Part shown: in pieces, positions 22,932 through 34,736 of the stretch
Numbering within the stretch: the first letter of the stretch is position 1
Layout of the letters: the number at the start of each line of letters is the position of its first letter
From: Puccinellia tenuiflora
Taxonomy: Eukaryota; Streptophyta; Magnoliopsida; Poales; Poaceae
DNA: 64,000 bases
Reading direction: 5' to 3'
NCBI GenBank assembly: GCA_012064385.1
Contig: QRDG01000129.1
Location: 1,089,380-1,153,379, forward strand
Made by a program: the position numbers and the translations under genes
The notes under the pieces: model-generated
What the model saw: the letters and a program-made list of their open reading frames with translations, nothing else
Told to the model about the DNA's origin: nothing
Database searches by the model: none

Positions 22932-23910
22932 GGGACTTCTTGTTTGTTGCCTTCAGTTCTTATCTTTCCACTGTCCAGTATCATCACACAAACTCATGCA
23001 ACACGCATACCTTAGAATAACTGTAGTTTGGAAATATCCAAACCTTGTAGTCTATAACCTTGTTTGACTATCTGCCTCTCGCTGCGTGCAGAGTTGGGAA
23101 AGCCTAAAATAGCAACTAAATGTAGTATTCTTAGCCTCTTAGGCTTCATTAGGCAAAACTGTCATAATGTTACTTGGAACATGTCTAGACCACATGAAAT
23201 AGTTACCAAACACGTAATGTTTTGTTGTAGTCTTGTAGACATGCAAAATATATCTGTTGACTAACTAGAAAAACTAAAACTGGTTATTAGGGCTCACTAA
23301 GCCCATGTGGTTTCACCTTAATTTCCAACCTTGGATTCGTATTGTAAGATTGCAGATAGCAAACTGGGAACATTCTTCGGTTTTAGTGCTAAGTACCGTG
23401 TGTTTTGATTTTGAGAAAATTGTGTGAACATATGCTTCTATGGTTCTACCGGATCTATCTTGTTTTTGTGTTACTGTTTGGAAGTCTTCTAGCAACTTAA
23501 TGGGAGTTCCTGGTGAATGGGCTGGAGGCCCGAGAAACATTTGTGAATGGTGCTGATTGTTCATGGTGAACTTGCCTGTCTGGCTAACAACGACGCTACA
23601 CCCCCTCCCATGTTGCTGAGCTCATCATCAATGGTGTATTTTTTTTATTATGAGTTTGTTCTTGTACTGTACTGGTGTGAGCACTTCTCTTTTCCTCCCC
23701 TCTTTCACCTTTTTGGTATCTTTGCTGTAGTGCTCAAAATTCATCTATGAACTCATTTTCAGTTATTTGGCAATGTCTTTAGAGCTAGCGTTTATTGCGT
23801 GAAGTGTAAACACTTGAGCTCGAGCGGCAAACAAACTAGAACCCATGTCACCACACTCCGTGTGCGGACCCCCTTCGTTTGAGCAATGGCATGTGCGGAG
23901 GTTCTCGCTA
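22932..23910. other. Intergenic sequence
   Basis: No recognisable coding or mobile structure. Short frames lack conserved features. Confidence 0.45.
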
Positions 23911-23962
23911 ATCTGGTAAACAGCGTCACTACCAGTATCTGGTAAACAGCGTCACTACCAGT
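23911..23962. repeat. Perfect 26-bp tandem duplication
   Basis: Two head-to-tail copies (23911-23936, 23937-23962) containing GGTAAACAGCGTCACTACC. Confidence 0.95.
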
Positions 23963-24034
23963 TTGTCCTTGGGCAAAGTCTTCAATTTTCCCATGACGAC
24001 AAGAATGGCGACGACGAGTCTACTTTCTTACCTA

Positions 24035-24160
24035 CTCCCTCTGTTTTGAATTATAAGATGTTACTATATATTATTTTTTTCTGAATTGCATGGTTCTGAA
24101 TTATAAGATGTTCTACTTTTTTTTCTTCTGAATTGCATGTATATAAACGCTTTTTAGTGT
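24035..24160. repeat. Stowaway left end with internal duplication
   Basis: TA followed by CTCCCTCTGTTTTGAATTAT is a Stowaway-like terminus. The block GAATTATAAGATGTT...CTGAATTGCATG occurs twice (from about 24049 and 24097). No right terminus was found, so the element is truncated or too diverged. Confidence 0.5.
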
Positions 24161-24498
24161 GTTTTGTCCGTATGTAGTTTACATTGAAATGATCGTTCGG
24201 TTTAGTTTGTTTTTGCTATCTTTGAGAAAGCATGTCCTAAAAAAGATCACTTTGTTGACAATGTGTACTCTATTCCACCACTCTATCTTTCTCTCTTTTG
24301 AATTTATCAGATTTTGTTTCTAATCGCATCCAATGTTGCTATTTGAGGGTTTATTGTTTCTCATTGGATGTGTGCTGAAACATTTTGTTTATAATGTGTG
24401 TTTGTGAAATTCTGAATGTGGGGAGGGGTTTGGAGTTCTGATGGCCGAGTCAGCTGTCTCCGATCGGTTAGGCCTGTGTTTTGGGAGAGCAGTGATTT

Positions 24499-24896
24499 GG
24501 AGGGCGAGCTCCATGGAGCTCGATTTTCAAAAAAAAAAAAAATTAAATCAGCATTGTTTTGTTTTAAAAAAATTCTGAAAAAAATTATGGTTGTAGATAA
24601 TATTGTGATCCACCACTGTGAAAATTTTCAATCACAAAATCGTTGTATTCTGTTCGGGGCAAAAAAGAGAAATCTGAAGATTTGAATCGGTAAACAATGC
24701 GCAATTTCAAAGTTTTGAAATCTTGCCAGATTTCTCTTTTCTGCCCTGATCAGAATATAAGGAGTTTGTGATTGAAAATTTTCACAGTGATGGATCATAA
24801 TATTTTTCACAACCATAATTTTTTTAGAATTTTTTTAAACATAAATTTGCGGATTCAATTTTTTTGGAGAACCGAGCTCCATGGAGCTTGGGCTCC
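24499..24896. mobile_element. Fold-back MITE with long inverted repeats
   Basis: The two halves are inverted copies over roughly 180 bp each. Both outer ends carry AGCTCCATGGAGCTCG (slightly diverged), and the inner parts share AAAATTTTCAATCACAAA and AGAGAAATCT. Both flanks read ATTT. The structure would fold into a near-full-length hairpin if transcribed. The superfamily (Mutator-like or other) is not assigned. Confidence 0.75.
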
Positions 24897-24923
24897 ATTT
24901 GGACTTTCCGCTGTGTTTGGGAG

Positions 24924-25147
24924 TGTTAGGATTAGATCCTAACCGCCTTAGGCGGTTGGAATATGCCCAAAGGGCCATACGGGCGTCTGTCCGTAGGGAC
25001 ACCTCATTGTACAGATGCCTATAGTTACCGTAGAGGCGCCTTTTCCTTGTAACTGACTTCACCAACCGACGTGAAGCCTTGTATAAATACCCATCTGATG
25101 ATCAATAAAGGACACAAGTTTTTCTCGTTACAATCTGAGTTCCAATA
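24924..25147 (+). repeat. 5' LTR of element D
   Basis: A 224-bp copy. It contains the inverted motif CCGCCTTAGGCGG and a TATAAATACCCATC box with AATAAAGG downstream, compatible with promoter and poly(A) functions in one short LTR. The next bases TTATCAGCACG partly resemble a Met-initiator primer site. Confidence 0.85.
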
Positions 25148-26479
25148 CGTTATCAGCACGCTCCCGCAGGGCGATTCAAGGATGAAGAACGGCCGTCGGC
25201 GGCGGGCGGCCTGCATCCGCGCGGAAGCGCCCGCGACCAAGCCCTCCTGGCGTCTGGCGATTCCCACATCACCGGCTTCTCGCGGCGAGGTCACCGAAGG
25301 CATTTTCTAGCGGGGAGCACGCCGCGGCGACGCACTTGGTCTTCACGACCGGCGGCGCACGATGCGGCTCCTCCAGGACGACCGCACTCCTCAGCCGAGG
25401 CGCCCGTGCGTGCTCCAGCCCGAAGCAGCGGACGGCGGCCCCGGCACGGACCATCGACGGTGAACCAGCGGTGACTCCTCTGCACAGCAGGCGAGGCGCA
25501 AGAAAAAGAGATCAGCCGAAGAGAAAATTCGGCCACGAATAGAAAAACAGAAAAGCAACCAGCGACAAAACACTACGTAAGCAGATTCAAAGTCTTGATC
25601 TAATTGCTAGAGATCAGGTGATATTTACCTATCTTCCTTTCGTTGCTTCCTGCACACAATCGATTCTATCAGGAGAGATTTGCCCGGAGCATGGCGGCTT
25701 CACCCTCGCCGTCTACTGGAGAAGCACCAACCTCAACCTTCCCGGTTGGTCCCCACCATCCGGCGGCAGGTTGAGGCGCGAGAACCCGTCGCCCTCGGCC
25801 TGAATCACTTGGGCGCGGTGGCGACGCCCGCAACCCTCTGCCAGGCTCTTCTCGGAGCGACGGCACCAGTCATCCTTCGGCTCGGCGTCTCTCAGCGCTG
25901 CAACCCGAGGTGATGAAGGCCTAGCCCGGACACGGCCATGGGCCACGACCCTGGGCATGGCGGAGGACGCGCTCCCGGCCTGCATCCTTGCGATGCGGCA
26001 GCGACGACGGTCAACGACCGGTTCCCGTCATTGCGAAGCCCTCCGGCGCATGAAGGGGAGAATCACTCCCAGGCGACGTCCTCTCGATTTGCTCGAGCAC
26101 CTCTGCATGACAAAGAATCGACTGATTCGGGGAAAATAGCTACACGTCTCTGTACCACACAGAGCAAAACAAAGGGAAACCTTATCCCTTTGTCAGTTTT
26201 GCATTGTAGTCCTTCCCCTTCTATTATTTATGGAAGCATTCCTGCCTTTCTCTATTAAGCCCTCATGCTTATTGCAGTATGCTGTCATATTATTTAGACT
26301 TCACATTCAGGTCCTACAACTAGTACTGTGTTAATTATTTTATTATTTATCATGTTGTAGACCCTATACTTCGGTATAAGTATAAATCACATTTCTAGCT
26401 ATTATTTCTAGAAATAATATATGTTCAATGGATTGCAATTTGTAATCCCTATAACATATACAAATTGACAATATATTAT

Positions 26480-29400
26480 TTTGCAATTGAGATTCATTTT
26501 TCTTGCAAAATTAAATATCAAACTCGCCATCAATTAAGTCCAAAAATGCCTAAGAAGCACAAAGTTGACTTAATTCGAATTGAATTGATATGCAAAAATT
26601 GTGAAGTGACTATCTCAAATTTATATATGGGATCACAAGGTAATGTGGCATCTACTGCATTATATGCAGATTATCCACAATTATTGTGAGGTCTACATTT
26701 TGTCAACTTCGACATTATGACTACCTTCAATGTTCTCTCATATATTTAAATTAAATCATAACATAAGGTACTAAGATAAAGGCATCTACTGACTTTGGTC
26801 AGATTATGCTTCATAGTGCTGCGAGATGTACTCCCTAAAATGGTGATTATCTCCAAAGTGTTATGATAGATGTTTGAGGTCTACATTAAACAACTCAGGT
26901 ATTTACTTGAGTTTACAATTTTTTGCAAATTTATTACAACATTAATATGATGACTTTTAATTTACTCACAAGTAAATTGATCAAGTCTATGGTTTAAGCC
27001 CCATGTAAGCCAACATGACCATAATTCGATGACTTTGCTCTCGGCGGTCACTACTAGCATACATAGGCTAGGGATGTTGAGGCCAACCATGTGTCTCGTG
27101 AAATGATAGCGGCATTTCAAACTCCCAATGGGAGAAATGTCCCACTAGACGATGAGATTCGTCTCGGTCCATCATGATCATATTTTTTTTTAATATTTGA
27201 TGGTGGAATCTCTGAGCACCATGTGGTAAGCTCTCAAAATAAGCTTGAGTATCAATGACAGTCTACCTGCCTAAAGAAACTCATGATTGAACTCATCTCC
27301 GACTCGGATATTTCAAATTCATTGGGGCCTACGGTCATGGGGTTCATAGAATTTGCTTCAACTTGCAATTTGTGAAAGATCATACATTATTGAGGAAATA
27401 GAAGACCCCGTCTACTATGTTTCCTATTAATAGGATCTTGTAGCAACAATATCGTGCAAAAATACCTACTTTATTCCGATCTCTTACATGTACTACTCCA
27501 CATGGAGAAACATGGCGAAACCCTTCTAAGGAACCATCATTAGAACCATGTTGGTGTTTCTCCTTTACCATGGTACATACTATTTTTCGGAATAATAACA
27601 AGTTCGATGGCTCCCCTAGAGTCCAATCAACGAAGTCCAAGGGTAAACACAAATGCAAGAAGAAGCATAATCCACATGCATCAGACATGGAAAGACACTA
27701 CAAATATTAAGTTTGATAAAAGCTACTCTTTGTCAAAAGTGTGTATGCTACACGCATTCCACCAAAAATGTCACGCTTCCTGATGTCTGGTAAATCTGTA
27801 CCAACAGCAGTGGGACGCAACTGAACTATTCAAGGGTAAAGATATGAAGCACACTTCAATCTTCAATCCGACAATACGAAGGAAGCTAGTTGTTCACATC
27901 ATATAACAACAATGCTCTCCAATTGTCAGAAAATCCCATGAATATGGAGAACATGGTCATCGAATATTCTTCATATGACATGTTTGGAGACTTTACTAGT
28001 CTTCCCACTCCTTATCAACATTTATTTATTATTTCAATAAATATTTTGTTGTCATAAAATACTGTTAAATCATAGTATATTGTATCAGCACTAATGATAC
28101 AAATAAATTTGTATATGTTCTATATATCTGATAAAGATTTTCACATCGAAAATTCTTCGAATCTACATATAGACTTGTATGGGAGTCAATCAGATGGAAG
28201 AGGGAATATCTTTGTGGAGAATGTAACCACACACTTTATACATCGGTAAATATATATTCAAAACTCTTACTGAGAGCTAACAATATATTTTAATCGCCAG
28301 ACGTGATATTGTAGTTGATAGCGCTGAACGAGTCACAATTACACTCCCTATGGAGTACATTAGTATTAATCAAGAACACTTTATAGTATCTCGATTCAAT
28401 CTGTACCCTACAAGATGTATAGATATCCGCCGGATAGGTTTCTATATTGAAACCCATGATGAAAACAAAGAGGATTATCTCCTTTTACCAAAATAACGGA
28501 TATGACGAGCATTTAAATGCAAGATTCCCTCTTTATCGTCAAGATTGACCTACGCATACATTACATGTTGCGGACAAGGTAATTTTCTGAATGTCAACGC
28601 ATTCCAAACTTGGCATGATCATTTTGGCCATCCCCGCATAGGGATGATGCGGAAAATTATCGGCAATTCCATTAGTATTGATTTAAATGATGCTAAAGTC
28701 CCACAACCTTCGGTGTTTGTGGGAACATCCAACCATTGTGTGGTCCATTTAAGAATTTCATGGTTTTAATTAATGGACACATCATCATGAATCCACACGA
28801 AACCATGAATTTTCATAATGATGAAACGAGCTATTGTATTCAAGCTCGTATCCAAAAATCGAATAAACCAATTCGAATGGACAACGTTGTTGAATTCTCC
28901 TCACGTGCCTTCAATTATATTGCTTGGCCCCTAGGGATTGAAGTTCAACAGTCGGTCTGATATATCCACACTCAAAATGGCTTGGCTGAATCTCAAATAG
29001 AGAGAGAATTTAGCTCATTGTACGTCTCATACTAATGAATTACAAACTACCAACCTTGAGTTGGAGTCATGCATGCAGTTTTACACCCTGCTGACATGAT
29101 TCAACTGCAACATACTACATATCGTAGTACCTTCCCTCTAAAATTTGTACGTGCGAATCAAAAGTATTTCCCATCTGTGATTATTTGGTTATATACCAAT
29201 ATCACCACCGCGGCATACATTAATGGTCCCTCACAGAAATTTGGGATCTATGTGAGAAATAACTGTATTTCCGTCAACTACAAATACCTAAAGCCCCTAG
29301 CTATCAGGGGGAGTTATTCAAGGCTAGTATGCTTAGTGAGGACATTTTCCAGGCATTATGGGGAGACTTTAAGTACCAAGAGAATGCCAGGAAATCAGCT

Positions 29401-31260
29401 GAATGTTCAACACATTTATGCCTCAAATTCACGTACTTAATACATTGAACTTCACATTCATAAAATCATGAATTTGCAACAGAGATTGCAAATAACCTGC
29501 CAAATCCATTTACTAGCTACTGATATATTAGAAAATCCTATAGTCTTGCAACAATTGTGCCTGAAAGAGTGGAGTTACCAACAAAAACCACTCAACTGCT
29601 TGTTCAAAACAAGAGGGGGAGAAGTACGGCCACAAAGCAAGATTCAGCTTCTTGCAAGCAACAAAGGAAAATGAGGAAGAAATCCTCATAATCAGTAAAT
29701 GCAAGTCAACTTCGCGTTGATAGACACAAAATGGGTAATATGCACCCAGTGGATGGAAATCCACCACAACCCAGCTCAATAGTGCACACAATGACTGGGA
29801 TATCGGAATACCTAGACTCGACCGTATTGGGAAACAACGAAGAGTCACCAAGGGTAAACAATATTTTCACAAATTATATACATTATGGAGAATCATATAA
29901 CTATAAGCCTACAACTGTCGACATACATTTCTCAACCATGATTGCAAACAACCTTTACAATGATCCGGATCCAAAGACCATGGCCATGGCAGAGTATGAA
30001 AAACACTCACTTGGACTGGAATCAATCAAAGGATGCAATCCAAGGAGAAATAGCCTTGCTCAATAAAGGAAGGTATACACAGAAGGAATATCTACACCAG
30101 TTTTCGTCCAAAATGGAATGAGAACAACAAGGTGGTGAGTCAATAGCAAGGCATGTAGCATAATGGTTCACGTAGATACCAAAATCCATTCTCCGGATAC
30201 AACTGGAATCAATTTCCGATAACTTGTCTCAATGGCAGTACAAAGCATCTATTATGTAGTTGATAGATGTAGTGACCATATATTCATGTGTCAGTTGATT
30301 CAGACATATAGGTTCCCAAGGGAATCACAGTTCTGAATCCAAACAGAGATTGCAACATCCATAGTGTAAACACAATAAGTCACTATATGACTTACAATAG
30401 TCGGAACAAATTTGGTACAACCGACTTAATGAGTTCCTTATACAAAAGGATAAATCTAACAATGATGATTGTTCACACCTGTTCATCAAGAAAATCCTCA
30501 ATAGGATATTTATCAAATCAGTGTATGTTGATGATTATAACATCATTTGCAACACACAAGATATTGATGAAGAACATAATCATCTAAAGACGGAATTTGA
30601 GATGAAGGATATAAGTAAAATCAAATTTTGCTTTAGCTACAATTCGAGCACCTTCACTCTATAAATATGGTACACCATTTTGCCTATATCCACAAGTTTT
30701 TGGAGAAATTCAAATATGGACAAGTCATTTCCATCTAAACTCTAGTGGTTGTTCGTTCTCTAGATGTAGAGAAAGATCATTTCATACCACAGAAGATGGA
30801 GAAGAGATGTTGGGACTTGATGTTTCTTATCTCAGTGTCATTGGACCTAACTCCGAGTGGAGAGGAACAAGAGTATCTTTCGATACCTCCAATGCACCAT
30901 ATATCTTGACATATTTGTTAATTTTAGATAAATTTGAACTCCAATATCATCGGATATGTTGATACTGGCTACTTAACTGATCCTTATAACGCTAGATCAC
31001 AAATAGGCTTCATGTACCTACATGGTGGGCTTGCCGTTCTATTAATATCTTAAAAACAGACTCGTATGACTGCATCCACCTATCATTCTGAAATAAAATG
31101 CTTCATGTCGATATATGTAGCTTCACAAAATGATTTACCACATACGACATTCATGTGGTGTTGGTTTCTATTGAATCACCAACTATTATCTAAAAAGATA
31201 ATAATATTTGTGTTGCTCAAATGCAAACAAGTTATACAAAAACAATATCACTAAGCATAT
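26480..31260 (+). pseudogene. Remnants of Copia gag-pol of element D
   Basis: Several frames, broken by many stops and indels, preserve recognisable pieces. There is a gag C-terminal remnant near 27750-27860. A GAG-pre-integrase motif WHDHFGHP lies at about 28611-28634. Integrase-core remnants lie at 28900-29230, including HTQNGLAES-like coding. The reverse-transcriptase catalytic motif VYVDD is at 30531-30545. An RNase H remnant lies around 31000-31140. No frame exceeds about 125 codons, so the copy is inactive. I have not reconstructed the protein. Confidence 0.8.
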
Positions 31261-31420
31261 TGGCTCTACATTGCAAGCATCAGGGGGAGTCTCATCCTGA
31301 AATATAACCTATTCAAACATTATATTACACTCTTTTTCCCTTTATGAGTTTACTCTCATGGTTCTCATCAAGGTTTTTAATGAGGTAATATCAACACAAG
31401 AATATATGTCATATGTCCTA

Positions 31421-31955
31421 TTTTCCCCACCGGGGTTTTTAACGGATTTATACAAGGCATATTGATTGTCCTCTAAACTTAACAATGAGTTTTATCCTTT
31501 CAAGGTTTTCTCATATAAGTAATCAAAGAGACAATTACCATTATATATTGTATCATTTTCTCCTTACTTTTCCCACTGGGTTTTAAAGGAGTTTTAACAA
31601 CATATCAAATACAATTCTCCTCACATTTTTCCCAAAGGGTTTTTGGGGGAGAATTATCAATTTCAAACATCATATGTCATACTTTCTGTTTTCCCCACCG
31701 GGGTTTTTAAAGTAAGTATACAAGGCATATTTATTGTTATCTAAACTCACTTATGAGTTTTTCCTTTCAAAGGTTTTCTCATATGAGTTACCAAAGAGAC
31801 AATAAACATTATATGTTGCATCATTTTCTCCTTATTTCCCACCGAGTTTTAAGGAGTTTTAGCAACATATCATACACACTACTCTCCTCATATTTTCCCC
31901 ACAGGGTTTTTGGAGGAGTTACTCAAAATAATATACACTTGTGATCAAGACAATG
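31421..31955 (+). repeat. 268-bp tandem duplication in the 3' region of element D
   Basis: Two adjacent units begin with TTTTCCCCACCGGGGTTTTT at 31421 and 31689. Each contains two further CCCA...GGGTTTT motifs, giving a regular series between RNase H and the 3' LTR. The CCCCACCGGGG core can fold on itself. Confidence 0.75.
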
Positions 31956-32025
31956 ATTTTCAAGATTATCCAAGGAAATCAAGATTATACAAGGAATACA
32001 AGAAGAAGCTTTGTGCAAGAGGGAG

Positions 32026-32254
32026 TGTTAGGATTAGATCCTAACCGCCTTAGGCGGTTGGAATATGCCCAAAGGGCCATACGGGCGTGTCTGTCCGTAG
32101 GGACACCTTCTCATTGTACAGATGCCTATAGTTACCGTAGAGGCGCCTTTTCCTTGTAACCGACTTCACCAACCGACGTGAAGCCTTGTATAAATACCCA
32201 TCTGATGATCAATAAAGGACACAAGTTTTTCTCGTTACAATCTGAGTTCCAATA
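32026..32254 (+). repeat. 3' LTR of element D
   Basis: A 229-bp copy of the 5' LTR. It differs by small indels, for example GGGCGTGTCTG against GGGCGTCTG and ACACCTTCTCATT against ACACCTCATT. Confidence 0.88.
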
Positions 32255-32669
32255 GGGAGCTCCCGTAGGCTAGACCGTCCGGCTTGTAGCTGGAGCCCCC
32301 TTGGACATTTGTTCGGTCTGGTCCTGGAAATCAGACTAGATGGAGACGTAACTTAGAGCAACTCTAGCCTGCCCCCCGATAGCCTCTTAGGACCACCTTT
32401 TTTCCGCCGGCGGACCATTTTTCTCCCATTCGCCCCCAGGGTTTCGTTTTTCGCCGGTTTTGGCCCAAAAGTAATCTGGCGTTCCCAGGCCGAACCCATC
32501 GTGTCGGGTTCCGCCTGGGGGTGCCGGCGGAAGGGAAAAGCTGCATGGGCCAGGTCTGTCGGCGAGACAAACCTGTTTCCTGCCATTTTTTCGGTTCCCT
32601 CCATTTTCTTCTTCTCCATATCGCGCTGCTCCCGTCATTTCTCCCCACGCGCGTCCAGAACCCCCTCCA

Positions 32670-34581
32670 ATGGCACCGAAAAAATTCAACGTCCCCAGGT
32701 CGGACGGCGACGAACCGCTACCGGCGCCGTCGAAAAGGAGGGCGACGGGCGCTAGGCCGCTGGGCCTGAGCAACATCGAGTGGACGATGGAACTCGAGCG
32801 CAGAGCGACGCTCACCGCTGACCGCAAGGGAAGGGCCGAGAGGAAGAAGGCCAAGGAGGCGCAACGGGTGGTGTCGGAGCTGGTGGGAGCGGAGTGGGTG
32901 GCCTCGGCAGCGGCGGCGAAGCGGGCGAAACCGTGCTTCCCCTCTCCTTCACCTCTGTTTCCGCCGCACGGCCTCTATTTGCCACCCGACGCGTGGGGAA
33001 GCCAAGGAAGCCAAGCAAGTGTGGCGTCGCTGTCGGCCTCTGCCTTCTCACCAGCGTTGCCGGCCACGCCCCACTGGAGGGGCTCGCCCGACTACGGAGA
33101 CGGCGACCCGCATGGCGGATTCAACCCCAACGTCGCCTTCCCGCACCAACCTCCTCCGTGTGGTCCTTCCGCCTTCAGCACCAAAGCAAGCCTTCCCTAC
33201 GAGGGCTCGTCTACCTGCGCAAGCTCGCCGACCATCACCACCGCGGCCCTCTGTTCCACCCTTCAATGAGCCCGCACCAGTTTGGTGGCGACGCACGCAG
33301 CGTGTTCGGCGAAATGCCCGGTGACTCGCAGGCCTACATGGATGACATCATTGCGACCAGTTCAGCTGTGACGGCGTCGTACCCCGTGTACTCGCAGGAA
33401 GATGGGGTTGAAGATGAGCTCGACAGGGATAAGGAGGAGGAAGTCAAAGACGATGAAGAAGAAGAGCCAGTTGCCGCGGCCATAGGGAAGAAGAAGAAAA
33501 AGCCGGTCGCTACCAAGCCAGCTGAACCTCACATCAAGTGGACCTCTAAAGAAGACAAGTGCCTGGATGAAGCCTGGAAGATCGTGAGCATGGACGCGAT
33601 CACCGGCGCGAATCAGAATTTGGACAACTATTGGAAGAGGGTCAAGACGGCGTTCGACGAGCGCAAGCTTTGCGATCCTGATTTCAACACAATCCACATG
33701 TCGCATGGCGAGAAAGCGATGGCGAACCATTGGGCGATCATCCAGGTAGCCTGCAGCAAATGGTATGGGATCGTCGAGGAGGTCATGGCTCGCCCCGAGA
33801 GCGGCGCCAATGACGAGCGTCAGGTAAGCCCGTCTGCTCGTCATGTTCTCTTTGCCAGGTTTCGGCTAAATTTTTTCTTGTTGTGCGCCGACAGATGGTC
33901 CGGATGTTCGAGACGTACCGGCAGGACAACAAAGATGCCGACTTCAAATTCCTCCATGTGTTCACCAGGATCAAATCGTGCGAGAAGTGGAGGAAGGTTC
34001 GCCTAAACCTCGGCAAGGGGAAATAACCCTACAACCCTGACACGCCGGGAACGGCTGCCGCGGATGGACGCTCGGATGGGAACAAGAAAGCAAAGTCGGC
34101 GAAGGCGAATGCATCGGCGACCGAACGTCTGCATTCGTCGATTGAGCGTTTTATCGCCGACTCCAAGACGCACGCAGTCCAGAGGGAGGAGAAGTGTGAC
34201 GCGAGGTGGCAGCAGCTGCTGGAGAAGCAGGACGTCAAGATCGATCTCCTCAAGACCACCGTCGCAACCAAGAAGAGGAACACGGATCTGGCGTTCTTTA
34301 TGAGCGCCAACCCGGTGACGATGGACGACAAGGTGAAGGCATGGTACATGGGGTAGCGCGACCTCATCCTGAACGAGATACCAGCGCCGACCCCGACCCC
34401 ATCTCCGACCTCGACTCCGCCAACAGAAAGCTCTACCACGACACCGTCGCCTAGTGCGGCAACCACGCCTGGATCCACACCAGGATCAGCCACAATGTCG
34501 ACATCCACGTCACCGAGCCCTGCACCAACATCGTCCAACCTTGCTGTGGTGGAAGTGGACGACGACGAGCCGGCTGTTTGA
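32670..34581 (+). pseudogene. Harbinger ORF1, Myb/SANT-like DNA-binding protein, broken
   Basis: The frame starts at ATG 32670 and has two exons separated by a 71-bp intron (33824-33894, GTAAGC donor and GCCGACAG acceptor). The middle part carries a SANT/trihelix-like domain with three spaced tryptophans (KWTSKED, EAWKIV, NYWKRV, from about 33530), then a NAM-associated C-terminal region with a basic helix and a Pro/Thr/Ser-rich tail. Breaks are a frameshift around 33150-33260, TAA at 34024-34026 and TAG at 34354-34356, so it is inactive. In Harbinger elements ORF1 binds DNA and helps bring in the separate transposase; the second gene is missing here. Confidence 0.8.
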
Positions 34582-34736
34582 GTATCAGCGTCATTTTGTT
34601 CGACGGCCGATTTGTGGCCGCTTTTGATCTCTGATTTGTGGCCGTTAGCCAAACTTGTGGCATTTTTTGTCCACCAAACTTGTGGCTATGTGATGATGAT
34701 CACCGAACTTGATCGCCGACTTGTAGCGGGAACATG

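Larger units (their letters stand above)
24924..32254 (+). mobile_element. Element D: degenerate Copia LTR retrotransposon
   Basis: Short LTRs (24924-25147 and 32026-32254) start TGTTAGGATTAG and end TTCCAATA. The perfect 5-bp duplication GGGAG flanks the element (24919-24923, 32255-32259). Remnant domains occur in Copia order: integrase before reverse transcriptase. A polypurine stretch AAGAGGGAG precedes the 3' LTR. Confidence 0.88.
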
